Shown: positions 53,375 to 63,644, counted from the first letter of the stretch. The stretch: DNA of 64,000 nt from Candidatus Acidulodesulfobacterium acidiphilum (GCA_008534395.1 SHMQ01000007.1:23164-87163); one strand, 5' to 3'. The notes: generated from the sequence alone by a model not told the origin. Numbers and translations: made by a program.

Positions 53375-53898
53375 ATTTTTTCGACAAATTTTTTATCGCT
53401 TATACTTGTAATATTTACGTTAATTATTTCATTTTTTTCCGCTTTTATTTTCCTGCCTATAAAATCTGGACAAACAGGCAATTCTCTTCCTTCTTTATCG
53501 ATAAAAGCCGCAAGTTTAATCTTGGCCGGTCTTCCGAAATCGAATATTTCGTCTATGGAAGCCCTGACGGTTCTTCCGCTGCTTATAACGTCGTCGACGA
53601 GTAAAATTTCCCTGCCGTTGATATCGAAAGGAAGATCCGTGGAATCGCCGGATTTTTTAACGGCAAACGGGTCGTCCCGATAAAGCGTCATATCTATATA
53701 GCCGATTTTACAGTCTATGCCGAACCTGTCTAAGACTGCTTTTTTTATCAAATCGGCCAAAACGATTCCGCCGTTTTTTATGCCTATTATTCCGATATTG
53801 CTAAAGTCTAAACCAGAACTTATTATTTTATTTATAAAATCATTAAGAATTAAGTCTGTTTCTTTATCGTCAAAAACTATAACTCCGCTTTTCGACAT
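53371..53898 (-). CDS. pyrR: PyrR bifunctional regulator/uracil phosphoribosyltransferase
   Basis: 175 residues from the ATG at 53898, which has TTAGGG 8 nt upstream (a GTG at 53907 would add three). The PRPP-binding loop ILLVDDVISSGRTVRAS and the GIKNGGIVLADLIKKAV region are those of PyrR. PyrR binds UMP and a pyr mRNA hairpin to cause attenuation, and has weak UPRTase activity. It is placed between lepB and pyrB, the usual head of a PyrR-controlled pyr operon. I did not find a convincing PyrR-binding hairpin in the short space upstream. Confidence 0.95.
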   Translation of the reverse strand: MSKSGVIVFDDKETDLILNDFINKIISSGLDFSNIGIIGIKNGGIVLADLIKKAVLDRFGIDCKIGYIDMTLYRDDPFAVKKSGDSTDLPFDINGREILLVDDVISSGRTVRASIDEIFDFGRPAKIKLAAFIDKEGRELPVCPDFIGRKIKAEKNEIINVNITSISDKKFVEKI

Positions 53899-53903
53899 TA
53901 AAT

Positions 53904-54557
53904 TCACCCTAAATTTTTAATTGGACATTCGGGAATTGTCTTAAAAAAACGATGCCAGTATATTTCGAAATGATTTTTAGGATTCCATGAAAAATATATG
54001 ATAAAAGCCTGACCTATTACGTCTTTATATGGAACAAAACCCCAATATCTCGAATCGAAACTGTTATCCCTGTTATCGCCCATAACAAAAAGTTCATTTT
54101 TTGGAACCGTAATAGGGCCATAATTATCCCTTGGCGAATCGTAAGCCGGTAAAATCTTATTGGATGTCCATTTAGCATACTTGCAATTATAAATACGATT
54201 ATTAATGTATACTTTATTGTTTATTATTTGAATCTTATCGCCCGGCGTACCTATAACTCTTTTAATAAAATCTATACCTGGATGAAGGTTATATTTTTTT
54301 GCATAAGGAAATTTAAATACTATTACCTGACCGGTTTTAGGATGCGAAACGGGAATTATATCGCCGGTAAAAGGAATATGGATTCCGTATATAAACTTAT
54401 TGACCAAAATATGGTCACCCGGTATAAGGGTGGGTTCCATAGAACCCGAAGGTATTTTAAAAGCCTGTACGACGAAAGTTCTAAATAGTAAAGCTATAAT
54501 TATCGCTATTATTATAGCTTTAAAGTAATCCCATAATGTATGTTTTTTATCGCTCAT
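53904..54557 (-). CDS. lepB: signal peptidase I
   Basis: 217 residues. An N-terminal membrane helix (AIIIAIIIALLFRTFVVQAF) leads into the serine box FKIPSGSMEPTLIPGDHILVNKF (catalytic Ser), the lysine box IKRVIGTPGDKI and GDNRDNSFDSRYWG near the end. It removes Sec and Tat signal peptides, needed for the secretin, the surface-antigen protein and the pilus-associated proteins here. Single-spanning and relatively short, like many Gram-positive-type enzymes. It overlaps the GTG alternative of pyrR. Confidence 0.97.
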   Translation of the reverse strand: MSDKKHTLWDYFKAIIIAIIIALLFRTFVVQAFKIPSGSMEPTLIPGDHILVNKFIYGIHIPFTGDIIPVSHPKTGQVIVFKFPYAKKYNLHPGIDFIKRVIGTPGDKIQIINNKVYINNRIYNCKYAKWTSNKILPAYDSPRDNYGPITVPKNELFVMGDNRDNSFDSRYWGFVPYKDVIGQAFIIYFSWNPKNHFEIYWHRFFKTIPECPIKNLG

Positions 54558-54625
54558 ATAAAATATTTTAATTTTATAAATTATAGCAGTTTTTTTTAAT
54601 AATGTCTAATATTGCAACATTGTCA

Positions 54626-56431
54626 TCAGACTTTCAATATAGAGAGGAATGCCTCCTGTGGAATTTCGACCGAACCGATATTTTTCATTTTTTTCTTTCC
54701 TTCTTTCTGTTTCTCTAAAAGTTTTCTCTTTCTTGTAATATCGCCGCCGTAACATTTGGCTAGCACGTTCTTGCGTAAAGCCTTTATCTCTTCCCTGGCT
54801 ATAATTTTAGAACCTATTTGCGCCTGAAGAACAACTTCGAACATCTGCCTCGGTATTAAAGTCCTCAGTTTTTCTACTATATTTCTGCCCCTTGCATAGG
54901 CTTTGTCCCTGTGCACTATAACCGATAAGGCATCTATCGGGTCTTTATTTACCAATATCTCAAGTTTTATCATATCTGCCGGCCTGTATCCGCTGAATTC
55001 GTAATCGAAAGAAGCATACCCTTTAGAAAGAGATTTTAGCTGGTCGTAAAAATCGAGAACTATCTCCGACAGAGGCAATTCATAAACTAACTGGACTCTG
55101 GTTTTCGTAATATATTTTAATTCTACCTGTCTTCCTCTTTTTTCTACGCAAAGGTTTATTATTTTCCCGAGATATTCGGAAGGAACATAAATATTTGCCT
55201 TAATAAAAGGTTCCTCTATATGTTCGACCTCCTGCATTGAAATATCTTCGGAAGGCGGAAATTTCATGGGATTAAGAGCAGTTTTAACTTCTCCTTTCAT
55301 TGTTATTATATTATAAAGAACGGTCGGCGACGTAGATATAAGACTTAAACCGTATTCGCGCTCAAGTCTTTCGACTATAATTTCCATATGTAAAAGTCCA
55401 AGAAATCCGCATCTAAAACCGAAACCTAAAGCAAGCGAACTTTCGGGCTCGAATGAAAAAGAAGGATCGTTTAATTTTAATTTTTCTATAGAATCCTTAA
55501 GCTCGGTATAATCGTCGGAATCTATAGGATAGATGCCTGCAAACACCATAGGTTTAGGTTCTTTAAAATCCGGCAAAGGTTCTTTTGTAGGATTATTTTT
55601 AAGGGTTATAGTATCGCCAATTTTAAATCTTCCCGAATCTTTTATATTAGCTATTATAAATCCTACTTCTCCGGCGCTTAAAGCATTAAGCTCTTTCATG
55701 AAAGGGCTGTAAACGCCTACTTTTTGCACTTCATATGAAATTTTGGAGTGCATAAGCAGTATGATATCGCCTGGAACGACGGTTCCGTCGAATACCCTTA
55801 TTAGCGCTATAACGCCCTGATATGAATCAAACCATGAGTCGAAAATGAGCGCCTTTAGAGGTGCGTTCGGGTCTCCGCTTGGATGGGGTATTTTGTCTAT
55901 AACCGCTTCTAATATCTCTTTAATTCCTATGCCTTCCTTAGCGCTTGCCAAAATTGCGTCTCCGGCTTCCAAACCAACTACTTCTTCAATTTCTTTCTTA
56001 GTTTTTTCTGGGTCGGCGCTGGGCAGGTCTATTTTATTTATTACCGGAACTACGGTTAAGTTCATATCCGAAGCAATATAAACGTTTGCTAAAGTCTGCG
56101 CTTCAACTCCCTGCGTAGCATCGACTACCAAAAGAGCTCCTTCGCAAGCAGCTAAAGACTTAGACACTTCATAAGAAAAATCTACGTGTCCCGGAGTGTC
56201 GATCAGATTAAGCGTATAATCGACCCCGCCGTAATTATATGTAAGCCTCACGGTCTGAGCCTTTATAGTAATGCCTCTTTCCCGCTCAAGTTCCATGTTA
56301 TCTAAAAACTGCGAAACTTTTTCCCTTTCGGTAATTGCTCCGGTAAAATCTAAAAACCTGTCCGCAAGCGTGGACTTTCCATGGTCGATATGGGCTATTA
56401 TTGAAAAATTTCTTATTTTTTTTATGTCCAT
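54626..56431 (-). CDS. lepA: translation factor LepA (EF4)
   Basis: 601 residues, full length. The GTPase domain has [19 protein letters not shown] (P-loop), [15 protein letters not shown] (switch 1), [15 protein letters not shown] and [12 protein letters not shown]. The signature [15 protein letters not shown] follows, and the unique C-terminal domain ends [20 protein letters not shown]. It helps ribosomes that pause or back-translocate. It lies immediately downstream of rnpB and upstream of lepB, the classic lepA-lepB pairing. Confidence 0.98.
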   Translation of the reverse strand: MDIKKIRNFSIIAHIDHGKSTLADRFLDFTGAITEREKVSQFLDNMELERERGITIKAQTVRLTYNYGGVDYTLNLIDTPGHVDFSYEVSKSLAACEGALLVVDATQGVEAQTLANVYIASDMNLTVVPVINKIDLPSADPEKTKKEIEEVVGLEAGDAILASAKEGIGIKEILEAVIDKIPHPSGDPNAPLKALIFDSWFDSYQGVIALIRVFDGTVVPGDIILLMHSKISYEVQKVGVYSPFMKELNALSAGEVGFIIANIKDSGRFKIGDTITLKNNPTKEPLPDFKEPKPMVFAGIYPIDSDDYTELKDSIEKLKLNDPSFSFEPESSLALGFGFRCGFLGLLHMEIIVERLEREYGLSLISTSPTVLYNIITMKGEVKTALNPMKFPPSEDISMQEVEHIEEPFIKANIYVPSEYLGKIINLCVEKRGRQVELKYITKTRVQLVYELPLSEIVLDFYDQLKSLSKGYASFDYEFSGYRPADMIKLEILVNKDPIDALSVIVHRDKAYARGRNIVEKLRTLIPRQMFEVVLQAQIGSKIIAREEIKALRKNVLAKCYGGDITRKRKLLEKQKEGKKKMKNIGSVEIPQEAFLSILKV

Positions 56432-56460
56432 TCGATTTTATAAATTTTATAATATTACGG

Positions 56461-56800
56461 CCGTAAGCAAAATCGTAAGCCGGGTTCTGTATATGCCGGT
56501 CATTTCTCTATGCGAACAACCCGAAGACCGTATAAGACGAGCAGCCTTGGTCTTCCTATTTGTTCTTGCTCCTAACGGGGCTTGCCATAGACATTATTTG
56601 CATAATGTCCAAGTGAGCTCTTACCTCGCTATTTCACCCTTACCTCTTTACCGTTACGGTAATTAAGAGGCGGTATATTTTCTGTTGCGCTTTCCTTAAA
56701 GTTGCCTTCACCGGTTTAAAACGGCGTTATGCTCTTTGGAGCCCGGACTTTCCTCAAAAAACAAAAAGTTTTTTGCGACCGACCGCTTTTGCTTACGACC
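56461..56800 (-). ncRNA. rnpB: RNase P RNA (bacterial type A-like)
   Basis: On the minus strand the 5' part carries GAGGAAAGTCCGGGCTCC, the universal CR-I region, and the 3' part carries AGAACCCGGCTTACGA. The ends pair (CGTAAGCAAAA with TTTTGCTTACG) to form P1. A GTAAGAGCTCACTTGG-like stretch in the middle matches the P10/P11 region. Approximate length is 340 nt; ends are good to within a few bases. It processes tRNA 5' ends and sits between the rnhA-like gene and lepA. Confidence 0.96.
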
Positions 56801-56811
56801 GACAAATCATT

Positions 56812-57264
56812 TTAACAGCTTGATGTTTGTTCGTCAATATCTAACTTTTCTACATTATAATCTATAGCCGAATTTGCTAACTTATCGGCTTTAAAATTAA
56901 GCGTTCTCAGGATATGTTTAAATGAGTAAACGGCGTTTAAATTTGCAATTATTTTTTTTGCTTTATTGTAAAGAGGTAAGATATTTGGACTTTTTACCGA
57001 ATAAACCCCGTTTATCTGATTTACTAAAAGCTGCGAATCGGATAAAAAATTAATATTAAATCTTTCATTCGTATTTGTAAGTTCGACAAGGTATTCCAAG
57101 GCTATAATAAGCGCTTTATACTCTGCTTCGTTATTCGTTAAAATACCGAGATACTGTTTAAGAGAAATAGTTTTTTTATTATCTTCGTCTATAATGAAAA
57201 TTCCAGCCCCTGATTTTCCGGGGTTTCCTCGTGACGCTCCGTCGGTGTAAACCGTTAAATTCAT
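56812..57264 (-). CDS. ribonuclease H-like protein (RNase HI family)
   Basis: 150 residues. The RNase H fold starts VYTDGASRGNPGKSGAGIFI (first catalytic Asp), then NNEAEYKALIIALEYLVE (Glu), NFLSDSQLLVNQINGVY (Asp) and FKADKLANSAID (final Asp). It is the shorter, RnhA/YpdQ-like group that degrades RNA in RNA-DNA hybrids. It overlaps the zinc-ribbon gene by 4 nt and is followed by rnpB after 11 nt. It may alternatively be a divergent RNase HI paralogue if a canonical enzyme exists elsewhere. Confidence 0.9.
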   Translation of the reverse strand: MNLTVYTDGASRGNPGKSGAGIFIIDEDNKKTISLKQYLGILTNNEAEYKALIIALEYLVELTNTNERFNINFLSDSQLLVNQINGVYSVKSPNILPLYNKAKKIIANLNAVYSFKHILRTLNFKADKLANSAIDYNVEKLDIDEQTSSC

Positions 57265-58043
57265 ACTCTTGTTTTGCCGGTTTTTTTAGATGTTTTTTGA
57301 GAAGGCAAAGATGCTTCCGCAACAGTTTCCTGCGGAACGCTTTCAATGTAAAGAATTCTTGAACAGATTGGACACTGCATAAAAACATTTTCCGATATAA
57401 GCTCGTTAAACTGCTGAGGGGGCAGCATTCTGTAGCATCCGGTACAGGCTCCGGACTGCAGTACCGGAGCAATAGCCGGAAATCCTTTTCTTATTTTTAT
57501 AGTTTCATATATGTCTAAGTAGCTTTTTTTGATTTTGCTCTTTGCGACATCTCTTCTGTTTAAAAAATCCTCTTTTGATAACTCAAATTCTTTCTCTATA
57601 TTTTTTAATTCGGCATCTTTTGAAGATAAACTAACCTGCAGGTCTTCTGCCTCTTTTTTTATTAAATTCATTTTATCGTTCAAAGCCGTTTGATTTTCCG
57701 CCAACATAATTAATTCCCCTTCGGCTTTCTTTTTTAAAGCTTCGGTATCTTTTATGGATTTTTGAAGCGCGTTATATTCTTTATTAGTTTTTATAAGTTT
57801 TTGCGTATCTTTCATTTTATTAAGCTTGTCGTCGAAAGTTTGAATTTCTACCTCGGTTCCTGATATTTTTTTATTTAACTCCGTTAAATCTTCATTTAAT
57901 TTTTCATGCTCCGATTTTTTTAAATTAATTCCGTTCTGCAACTCTTCAATTTCATTATTAATTTTCTTAAGCGATTCCTCAAACTTTAAAAGTTCCAAAT
58001 CAATATTCTGAATATCCAATATAAAAGAAATTTGTTCGTTCAA
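57261..58043 (-). CDS. coiled-coil C4-type zinc-ribbon protein (CT398/DUF164-like)
   Basis: 260 residues. Residues 1-175 form a long antiparallel coiled coil with heptads of Leu, Ile and Glu/Lys. Residues 195-240 hold the zinc ribbon SGACTGCYRMLPPQQFNELI ... MQCPICSRILYIE (two CxxC pairs). This architecture is the CT398 family, seen in many bacteria, often beside the Nif3-like gene as it is here. Proposed roles involve nucleic acid or flagellar/type III partners and are not settled. A Lys/Ser-rich tail follows. Confidence 0.88.
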   Translation of the reverse strand: MNEQISFILDIQNIDLELLKFEESLKKINNEIEELQNGINLKKSEHEKLNEDLTELNKKISGTEVEIQTFDDKLNKMKDTQKLIKTNKEYNALQKSIKDTEALKKKAEGELIMLAENQTALNDKMNLIKKEAEDLQVSLSSKDAELKNIEKEFELSKEDFLNRRDVAKSKIKKSYLDIYETIKIRKGFPAIAPVLQSGACTGCYRMLPPQQFNELISENVFMQCPICSRILYIESVPQETVAEASLPSQKTSKKTGKTRV

Positions 58044-58068
58044 AGTTTATCCTCCTTATGTTTATATA

Positions 58069-59181
58069 TTATTTAAATTTATTAAAAGGGCTGTTTTCGT
58101 CGTTATTCTCAAAAACCGGAATATTAGAATTAAACTCTTTTTCTATTATATCTTTCGTTATTTCGGTAAAATATTTTTCGGTATCGAAATGGGACATTTC
58201 AATCAAGGATATTCCGCTCAAATTTGCCCTGATTGCCGTACTATGTTTTAATTCTGAAGATATCAGAAGATCGCAGCCCGCTTTTATAGCATTGTCTATA
58301 AAAGAAAATCCGCTTCCGGATACTACGGCTATTTTTTTTATTTTTTTATTTAATTTACCGCAATAATTTATAAAAACGGGCGAAAAAATGCTATGAATAT
58401 TTTCCAAAATTTTACCCAGCGTCGCCGCGTTTTTTAAATTACCGACTGCACCCATTCCCGTTTCTTTTCCTCCGAAATCGTATAACGGAAAAATATCGAA
58501 AGCGGCCTCTTCGTAAGGATGGACTTTCTTCATTTCTTCTATCGCCTGCTTTATAAATCTTTCTTCTATCAATATTTCTACTTTAGATTCGTCGACGAAA
58601 GAAGTTTTTCCGGATTCCCCTATAAACGGGTCTGAGCCGGATAAAGGCTTAAAGGAGCCTTTACCTTTAGTTTCAAAAGAGCAATTTTCATAGTTTCCTA
58701 TTTTTGGATTTCCGTATTTAAAAAGAGCTTCTCTAACCGCTCTTACATAACCTTTGGGAATAAAAACCGATAATTTATAAAGATTTCTTTTCCCGGATAC
58801 AAGGGGCATAATTTCCTTTGCCGACAGCTTGTTTATAATATAACGGCTCATAGAATATGCGGAGGAATCGAAATTAGTATGCATAGCATAAACGCAGATT
58901 TTATTATTTATTAGAACTTCCGAAAATCTGCCCGACGGAGAGTTTAAGTCTATAAAGGGTAGAGGATGAAAAAAGAGCGGGTGGTGAATTAATATAAGGT
59001 TAGAATTGGTTTTAAGCGATAAATCTAAGGACTTTTTAGAAATGTCTAACGATGTTACTATGCCTGTTACCGGCGAATTGGATAATTTTACCTGATAACC
59101 CGAATTATCCCAATCTTCCTGCAAATCTGGCGGTATCAGGTTTTCTAATTTATCTACTACATCTTTTATAAATAATGACAT
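58069..59181 (-). CDS. Nif3-like dinuclear metal-centre protein (DUF34)
   Basis: 370 residues from the ATG at 59181 (start MSLFIKDVVDKLENL). A longer frame begins inside the adjacent tRNA and is false. Family marks are LILIHHPLFFHPLPF (metal-binding His), YAMHTNFDSS, a middle insertion of about 120 residues (YqfO-like) with VHPYEEAAFDIFPL, and the C-terminal SGSGFSFIDNAIKAGCDLLISSELKHSTAI. These proteins bind two metal ions and are linked to GTP cyclohydrolase-like or NIF3 functions; the exact role is debated. It lies directly after a tRNA gene in the same direction. Confidence 0.93.
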   Translation of the reverse strand: MSLFIKDVVDKLENLIPPDLQEDWDNSGYQVKLSNSPVTGIVTSLDISKKSLDLSLKTNSNLILIHHPLFFHPLPFIDLNSPSGRFSEVLINNKICVYAMHTNFDSSAYSMSRYIINKLSAKEIMPLVSGKRNLYKLSVFIPKGYVRAVREALFKYGNPKIGNYENCSFETKGKGSFKPLSGSDPFIGESGKTSFVDESKVEILIEERFIKQAIEEMKKVHPYEEAAFDIFPLYDFGGKETGMGAVGNLKNAATLGKILENIHSIFSPVFINYCGKLNKKIKKIAVVSGSGFSFIDNAIKAGCDLLISSELKHSTAIRANLSGISLIEMSHFDTEKYFTEITKDIIEKEFNSNIPVFENNDENSPFNKFK

Positions 59182-59189
59182 TTTTAAAA

Positions 59190-59265
59190 TGGTGGGCCCA
59201 CCCGGGTTCGAACCAGGGACCAACCGGTTATGAGCCGGCCGCTCTACCAGCTGAGCTATAGGCCC
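59190..59265 (-). tRNA. tRNA with CAT anticodon (Met elongator or Ile2)
   Basis: A 76-nt cloverleaf on the minus strand. Acceptor GGGCCTA pairs with TGGGCCC (one G-T wobble), the anticodon loop CTCATAA gives CAT, the T-loop is TTCGAAC, and CCA is encoded. The acceptor start GGGCC is not the initiator type (initiators have an unpaired first base). The GGGCCTATAGCTCAG start suits tRNA-Ile2 (lysidine-modified) as well as elongator Met. It sits 8 nt after rpoD. Confidence 0.9.
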
Positions 59266-59273
59266 TAAATCCA

Positions 59274-61211
59274 CTACTTTACAAATGTTTTAAGCCTTTT
59301 AGAACGGCTCGGATGTCTGAGCTTTCTAAGGGCTTTTGCTTCTATCTGCCTTATTCTTTCTCTTGTAACTCCAAACTCTTGCCCTACTTCTTCTAAGGTA
59401 TGGTCGGATTTAATTCCTATTCCAAACCTCATGCGTAAAACTTTTTCTTCTCTTTCGGTAAGAGAAGAAAGAACTTTTCCCGTCTGCTCTTCAAGGTCGG
59501 AATTTATTGCCGCTTCCAAAGGCAAAACGGTAGTTTTATCTTCAATAAAATCGCCGAGATGCGTATCTTCTTCTTCGCCTATGGGAGTTTCGAGAGAAAT
59601 AGGCTCTTTTGCAATCTTTAAAACCTTTCTTACTTTATCTATAGGCAAATCCATTCTTTCGGCAATTTCTTCCGGAACAGGCTCTCTTCCAATCTCCTGG
59701 ACCAAAGCTCTTGAAGTCCTGATTAATTTATTAATGGTTTCTATCATATGAACCGGTATCCTTATAGTCCTTGCCTGATCGGCAATCGCTCTGGTAATAG
59801 CCTGTCTTATCCACCAAGTAGCGTATGTAGAAAACTTATAGCCTCTTTGATACTGGAATTTTTCGACCGCTTTCATAAGACCTATATTGCCTTCTTGAAT
59901 AAGGTCTAAAAATTGAAGCCCTCTATTGGAATATTTTTTTGCTATAGAAACCACGAGCCTCAAATTAGCTTCTACTAATTCGGTTTTTGCCGCTTTAGAC
60001 TTCTCTTCGCCTATTTTTATAGCTTCGACTATTTTTTTAAGTTCGTTTTTGGATACGCCTACCTCTTTCTCGGAAACTGCAATCTTTGTCTTATACTCGT
60101 TTATGAGCTTATTAATGCTTTCTTGGCGTTTATGCTCCTGAGATTTAGACTGTTCTCCGATTTCGTTTTTCTTACTATAAGCGGATTCAAGCTCTTTAAT
60201 ACTTTCTTCGAATTCCAATATTTTGATATTATGATTTTTAAGCCTCATTATAACTTTATCGGATATTTTCTTTTTGAGTCTTAAATCTTTAATGTAACCG
60301 AGTATTTTTTTCTTTGATTCCGCCGTTAGATTTTTATGCCCTACCCAAGAAATAGATTTTGAAGAATTATCTGAATCTATATCTTCTATATTATCTTCAT
60401 CGGATTCTGTTTCGTCCGAACCTTCTTCTCTTAAAGAAATTTTATTTTTCTTTGATTTTTTAGAAACATTTTCGGTCTTAGATTTATCTTCCTTATATTT
60501 TACTTCTTTTTTTATTTTTTCAATAATAGATAAAAATCTGCTTTCCGCTTTTTCTATATCCTTCTCGCTTGGAAAGTCGACGTCGTCGAAATCGGAAACT
60601 ATGCCCGTAATATTTAAATCGCCGTTTTTTAATTTATCTCCTATCGATATAACCCAGCGGATTAAAATATCGGAATTTAAAACGGATGAGAAAATTTCTT
60701 CTTCCCCCTCCTCAATGCTTTTCGCAATTTCTATTTCTCTTTCACGAGTAAGCAAAGCTACCGACCCCATCTCTTTTAAATACATCCTTACGGGATCGTT
60801 AGTTTTAAGGGATAAATCTTCTTCATCTTCCAATTCGTCGCTAAAAATTTCGTCGTCGGCGAACTTAGAAGAAGACTTGCCGAAAATAGAAGAAGCGTCT
60901 CTGCCGATTTCTATATCTTTCTCTCCCAGCATGCTTATTAAATCGTCTATCTGATCGGAAGAAACTATATCCTGAGGTAAAATATCGTTAAATTCGTCGT
61001 AGCTTAATCTGCCACCGGAACGTTCTTTGGCTTTCTCTATGCTTTTATTTAAAATTAACGTTTCTATTTCTTTTTCCTTTTTCTGTTTTTTTAAAGTATC
61101 CGACGGTTTTTGTTCTTTAACGGTATTATTTTTATCGGCTTTATTATTTGCCTCTGTCTTATTTGCCTTATTTTTATTATTTTTTTTATTTTCTATATTT
61201 TTTTTAGTCAT
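59274..61211 (-). CDS. rpoD: primary RNA polymerase sigma factor RpoD
   Basis: 645 residues. A Lys/Asn-rich N-terminal tail and region 1.1 (residues 1-105), region 1.2 ([31 protein letters not shown]), a long non-conserved region, then region 2 ([64 protein letters not shown]), region 3 and region 4 ([32 protein letters not shown]). Regions 2 and 4 match housekeeping sigma-70 perfectly, consistent with TTGACA/TATAAT-like promoters found here. It follows dnaG after 6 nt, the classic rpsU-dnaG-rpoD cluster. Confidence 0.98.
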   Translation of the reverse strand: MTKKNIENKKNNKNKANKTEANNKADKNNTVKEQKPSDTLKKQKKEKEIETLILNKSIEKAKERSGGRLSYDEFNDILPQDIVSSDQIDDLISMLGEKDIEIGRDASSIFGKSSSKFADDEIFSDELEDEEDLSLKTNDPVRMYLKEMGSVALLTREREIEIAKSIEEGEEEIFSSVLNSDILIRWVISIGDKLKNGDLNITGIVSDFDDVDFPSEKDIEKAESRFLSIIEKIKKEVKYKEDKSKTENVSKKSKKNKISLREEGSDETESDEDNIEDIDSDNSSKSISWVGHKNLTAESKKKILGYIKDLRLKKKISDKVIMRLKNHNIKILEFEESIKELESAYSKKNEIGEQSKSQEHKRQESINKLINEYKTKIAVSEKEVGVSKNELKKIVEAIKIGEEKSKAAKTELVEANLRLVVSIAKKYSNRGLQFLDLIQEGNIGLMKAVEKFQYQRGYKFSTYATWWIRQAITRAIADQARTIRIPVHMIETINKLIRTSRALVQEIGREPVPEEIAERMDLPIDKVRKVLKIAKEPISLETPIGEEEDTHLGDFIEDKTTVLPLEAAINSDLEEQTGKVLSSLTEREEKVLRMRFGIGIKSDHTLEEVGQEFGVTRERIRQIEAKALRKLRHPSRSKRLKTFVK

Positions 61212-61217
61212 ATTGTA

Positions 61218-63077
61218 TCAATACCCGCAAATTTTTTTTTGAAACTCTTTAGAGATATATTTCAACCTGTTTAATTCCTGAAATTTGATTACTTTACCTT
61301 TTTCGTCTAAATTACCGCTTTTAATTGCCTCTAATATATCTCTGCATATTTTATCTATATTATTAACTTTTAACTTCATAAGAAGTTTCTTAAAATCTTC
61401 TCTATTTCCGCTATTTTCCGACATCAAACCTGAATAATAAATCCTTTTCCATTTATCGGCGTTAACGGTTCCCGAAATTATTTCTTCTACCGCACCTTTA
61501 ATTATTTCTTGACTTGCGCCTTTTTTAACGGCATTTTGAATTTCTTTAATAATATATACGGCATCTTTATCGGAAAATTCAGATATTATATCATCGCTTA
61601 TATACTCTGTCAATACCAAATTGCAAAATATCTTGCTTACGATAATATCTTCAATGCCCATATCCTCTTTTATTGAAATTTCGTAGGCAGTATCTAAACT
61701 ATAATCCGTGTTTCCGGTTCCAATCCAGCTTTTATTCGATTCAATATACCTTCTTATTACGTTTTCGTTTAAACCGAGTTTATTTGCAAGTATATTTACG
61801 TAATGCGAAAATATAATATTATTACCGATTTTTTTAAAGTAAGGTACGACGTCTTTTATGACGGATATCTTGCTTTTTAATCTGCTTTCCTCGTTATTTT
61901 TAATTATACCGCTTTTTTTGTTTTTTTCAACATAATAGTCTATCGCAAATTCTACCGGAGGTTTTTTGCTTTCGTTAATTAATTTTATAAGGTTTTCGCT
62001 TCCGAATTTTCGCACGTAAGTATCAGGATCTTCTCCGCCGCTAAGACAGGCGGCGTAAATATTCTTATCGGAGCTGTCCATGAACTCCCTGAATAATTCC
62101 ATTCCTCTATTGATTGCATTTATTCCGGCTTTATCACCGTCATAAAGCAAAACAATTTCATCGCACAATCTCGATAAACTTGAAATATGGTTTTTTGAAA
62201 GAGCGGTGCCCATAGTAGCTACGATATTTTTAATACCGTTTGCGTAAAGCGTTATCATATCGAAATAACCTTCTACTACTATAACGGCATTTTCTTTTTT
62301 AATAAAAGGAAGGGCTTTGTCTAAACCGTAAAGGGTATTATTTTTTACGAAAATTTCGGAATTATTTGTGTTAATGTATTTTGGAAAGTTATTAGATAAC
62401 TGATCTCGTTCCCGCGTGATAATTCTGGAAGCCAGCGCTATCGGCTCGCCTGTTCTGTCCATTATGGGAATAATTAATTTATTGACGAATCTGTCGGCAT
62501 AAACCTTATTGTAATCGTCTTTTTTAACCAAAAGCCCCATATCCGCCGCAATATCAAGATCTGCTTTAACGCTTTTAAGCAGTGCGGTTAAGCCGTTTCC
62601 AAAACCTGCATATCCTAATTTAAAATCCTTTGCAACATCTACGTTTATACCTCTTTCGTTAAGATAATTCATTATATGCCGGCTGTTAGAAATATAGACG
62701 AAAAGATTTTCGTAATAAAAATTAACTGCAAGATTTATTATTTTTTTAACCGGATTTTCCGCTTGGGAGGAGCTGTCGGTTTTGCGAAATTTTGTATATT
62801 CGACGGGAATATTATATTTATTTTTAAGATAATCGACGATGTCGGAAAAAGAATCTCCCCTAATTTCTTTAAGGAAAGTTATAACGTTGCCTCCCTTGCC
62901 GCACCCGAAACAGTAGTATAATCCTTTTGTCTCGTTAACGCTGAAAGAAGGCGTCTTCTCTGAGTGAAACGGGCATAAGCCCGTATAATTCCTACCTGTT
63001 TTTTTTAGTTTAACGAAGCCTGATATTTCTTCTACGATATTAACGTAAGACAATACGGTTTCTATATTTTTATCCAT
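61218..63077 (-). CDS. dnaG: DNA primase
   Basis: 619 residues. N-terminal zinc-binding domain GLCPFHSEKTPSFSV ... YYCFGCGKGGN (C, H, C, C ligands), then the catalytic core with LGYAGFGNGL, the TOPRIM domain VVVEGYFDMITLYANGIKN and LLYDGDKAGINAINRG. The C-terminal 170 residues are the DnaB-interaction type domain and are weakly conserved. It makes RNA primers for replication. It is between cvpA and rpoD in the macromolecular-synthesis cluster. Length and order of motifs are normal. Confidence 0.98.
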   Translation of the reverse strand: MDKNIETVLSYVNIVEEISGFVKLKKTGRNYTGLCPFHSEKTPSFSVNETKGLYYCFGCGKGGNVITFLKEIRGDSFSDIVDYLKNKYNIPVEYTKFRKTDSSSQAENPVKKIINLAVNFYYENLFVYISNSRHIMNYLNERGINVDVAKDFKLGYAGFGNGLTALLKSVKADLDIAADMGLLVKKDDYNKVYADRFVNKLIIPIMDRTGEPIALASRIITRERDQLSNNFPKYINTNNSEIFVKNNTLYGLDKALPFIKKENAVIVVEGYFDMITLYANGIKNIVATMGTALSKNHISSLSRLCDEIVLLYDGDKAGINAINRGMELFREFMDSSDKNIYAACLSGGEDPDTYVRKFGSENLIKLINESKKPPVEFAIDYYVEKNKKSGIIKNNEESRLKSKISVIKDVVPYFKKIGNNIIFSHYVNILANKLGLNENVIRRYIESNKSWIGTGNTDYSLDTAYEISIKEDMGIEDIIVSKIFCNLVLTEYISDDIISEFSDKDAVYIIKEIQNAVKKGASQEIIKGAVEEIISGTVNADKWKRIYYSGLMSENSGNREDFKKLLMKLKVNNIDKICRDILEAIKSGNLDEKGKVIKFQELNRLKYISKEFQKKICGY

Positions 63078-63134
63078 AACTTCTTAATTATACAATATAT
63101 AAACCTAAAACAATTTAATACGGCGATTGAAAAT

Positions 63135-63625
63135 TTAATAGAATCTGTTCAGATACGGGGATAAAAATTTGCCGGTTTTTAAAAAATAAGGGATAAAGCT
63201 TTTCGATTTATAACTATTTAAAGTTTTAGCGGTTATTGGAATGGAAAAAAGAAAATATAAAATTAAACTCAGCAATAAAAAAGTTTTAATTCCGGCAAAA
63301 AAAAACCGCCCATTCTGTTGTAAAATCCTAATTTTACTAAATCTATAATTTTTGTAAGTGTGAACGATATTAATGCAAAAATTATTAAGATTAATAAAAA
63401 AACAGCCGCAAAAACCGCTATTTTTCCATATTCTTGGTTGTTAAACCGCTGCGCGATATTGCTTAAATAATAAGAATCGTAATATTTTGAAGTTACGTAA
63501 GACGCTCCGTAATACGCAAAAAAAACCCCGAGTATAGATATAGCCTCTTTTATAAAACCTCTAAAAAAACCTCTTATCATAATAATGATAAAAAAGACCA
63601 AAAAGGCTATATCCAAATAACTCAT
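63135..63625 (-). pseudogene. CvpA-family membrane protein, frameshifted at a 9-A tract
   Basis: The intact part (start 63625) reads CvpA-like: SYLDIAFLVFFIIIMIRGFFRGFIKEAISILGVFFAYYGASY, helices 1-3, then YNRMGGFF, where it breaks off to a false end (LPELKLFYC, stop at 63269). In the next frame the family pattern goes on exactly from the break: FAGIKTFLLLSLILYFLFSIPITAK ... YLNRFY, stop at 63135. One extra T (A on the plus strand) in the run at 63297-63305 would restore about 163 residues. CvpA proteins are small inner-membrane proteins needed for colicin V export and envelope homeostasis. It may be a sequencing error, real inactivation, or a slippery tract. Confidence 0.85.
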
Positions 63626-63644
63626 AGATTTTATCAGTAAATTA

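Noticed and set aside
53899-53960. PyrR-binding attenuator before pyrR
   Set aside because: No convincing conserved hairpin was visible. The space overlaps the lepB 3' end.
56271-56666. 131-codon plus-strand frame over lepA and rnpB
   Set aside because: It crosses the 5' part of lepA and antisense RNase P RNA. No coding pattern.
57179-57472. Minus-strand frame across the zinc-ribbon/rnhA boundary
   Set aside because: It overlaps two well-supported genes in another frame. The sequence has no domain pattern.
58069-59274. Longer frame for the Nif3-like gene starting MDLGPIAQLVERPAHNR
   Set aside because: The extra 31 residues are a translation of the CAU tRNA gene, a well-known false N-terminus. 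The real start is the ATG at 59181.
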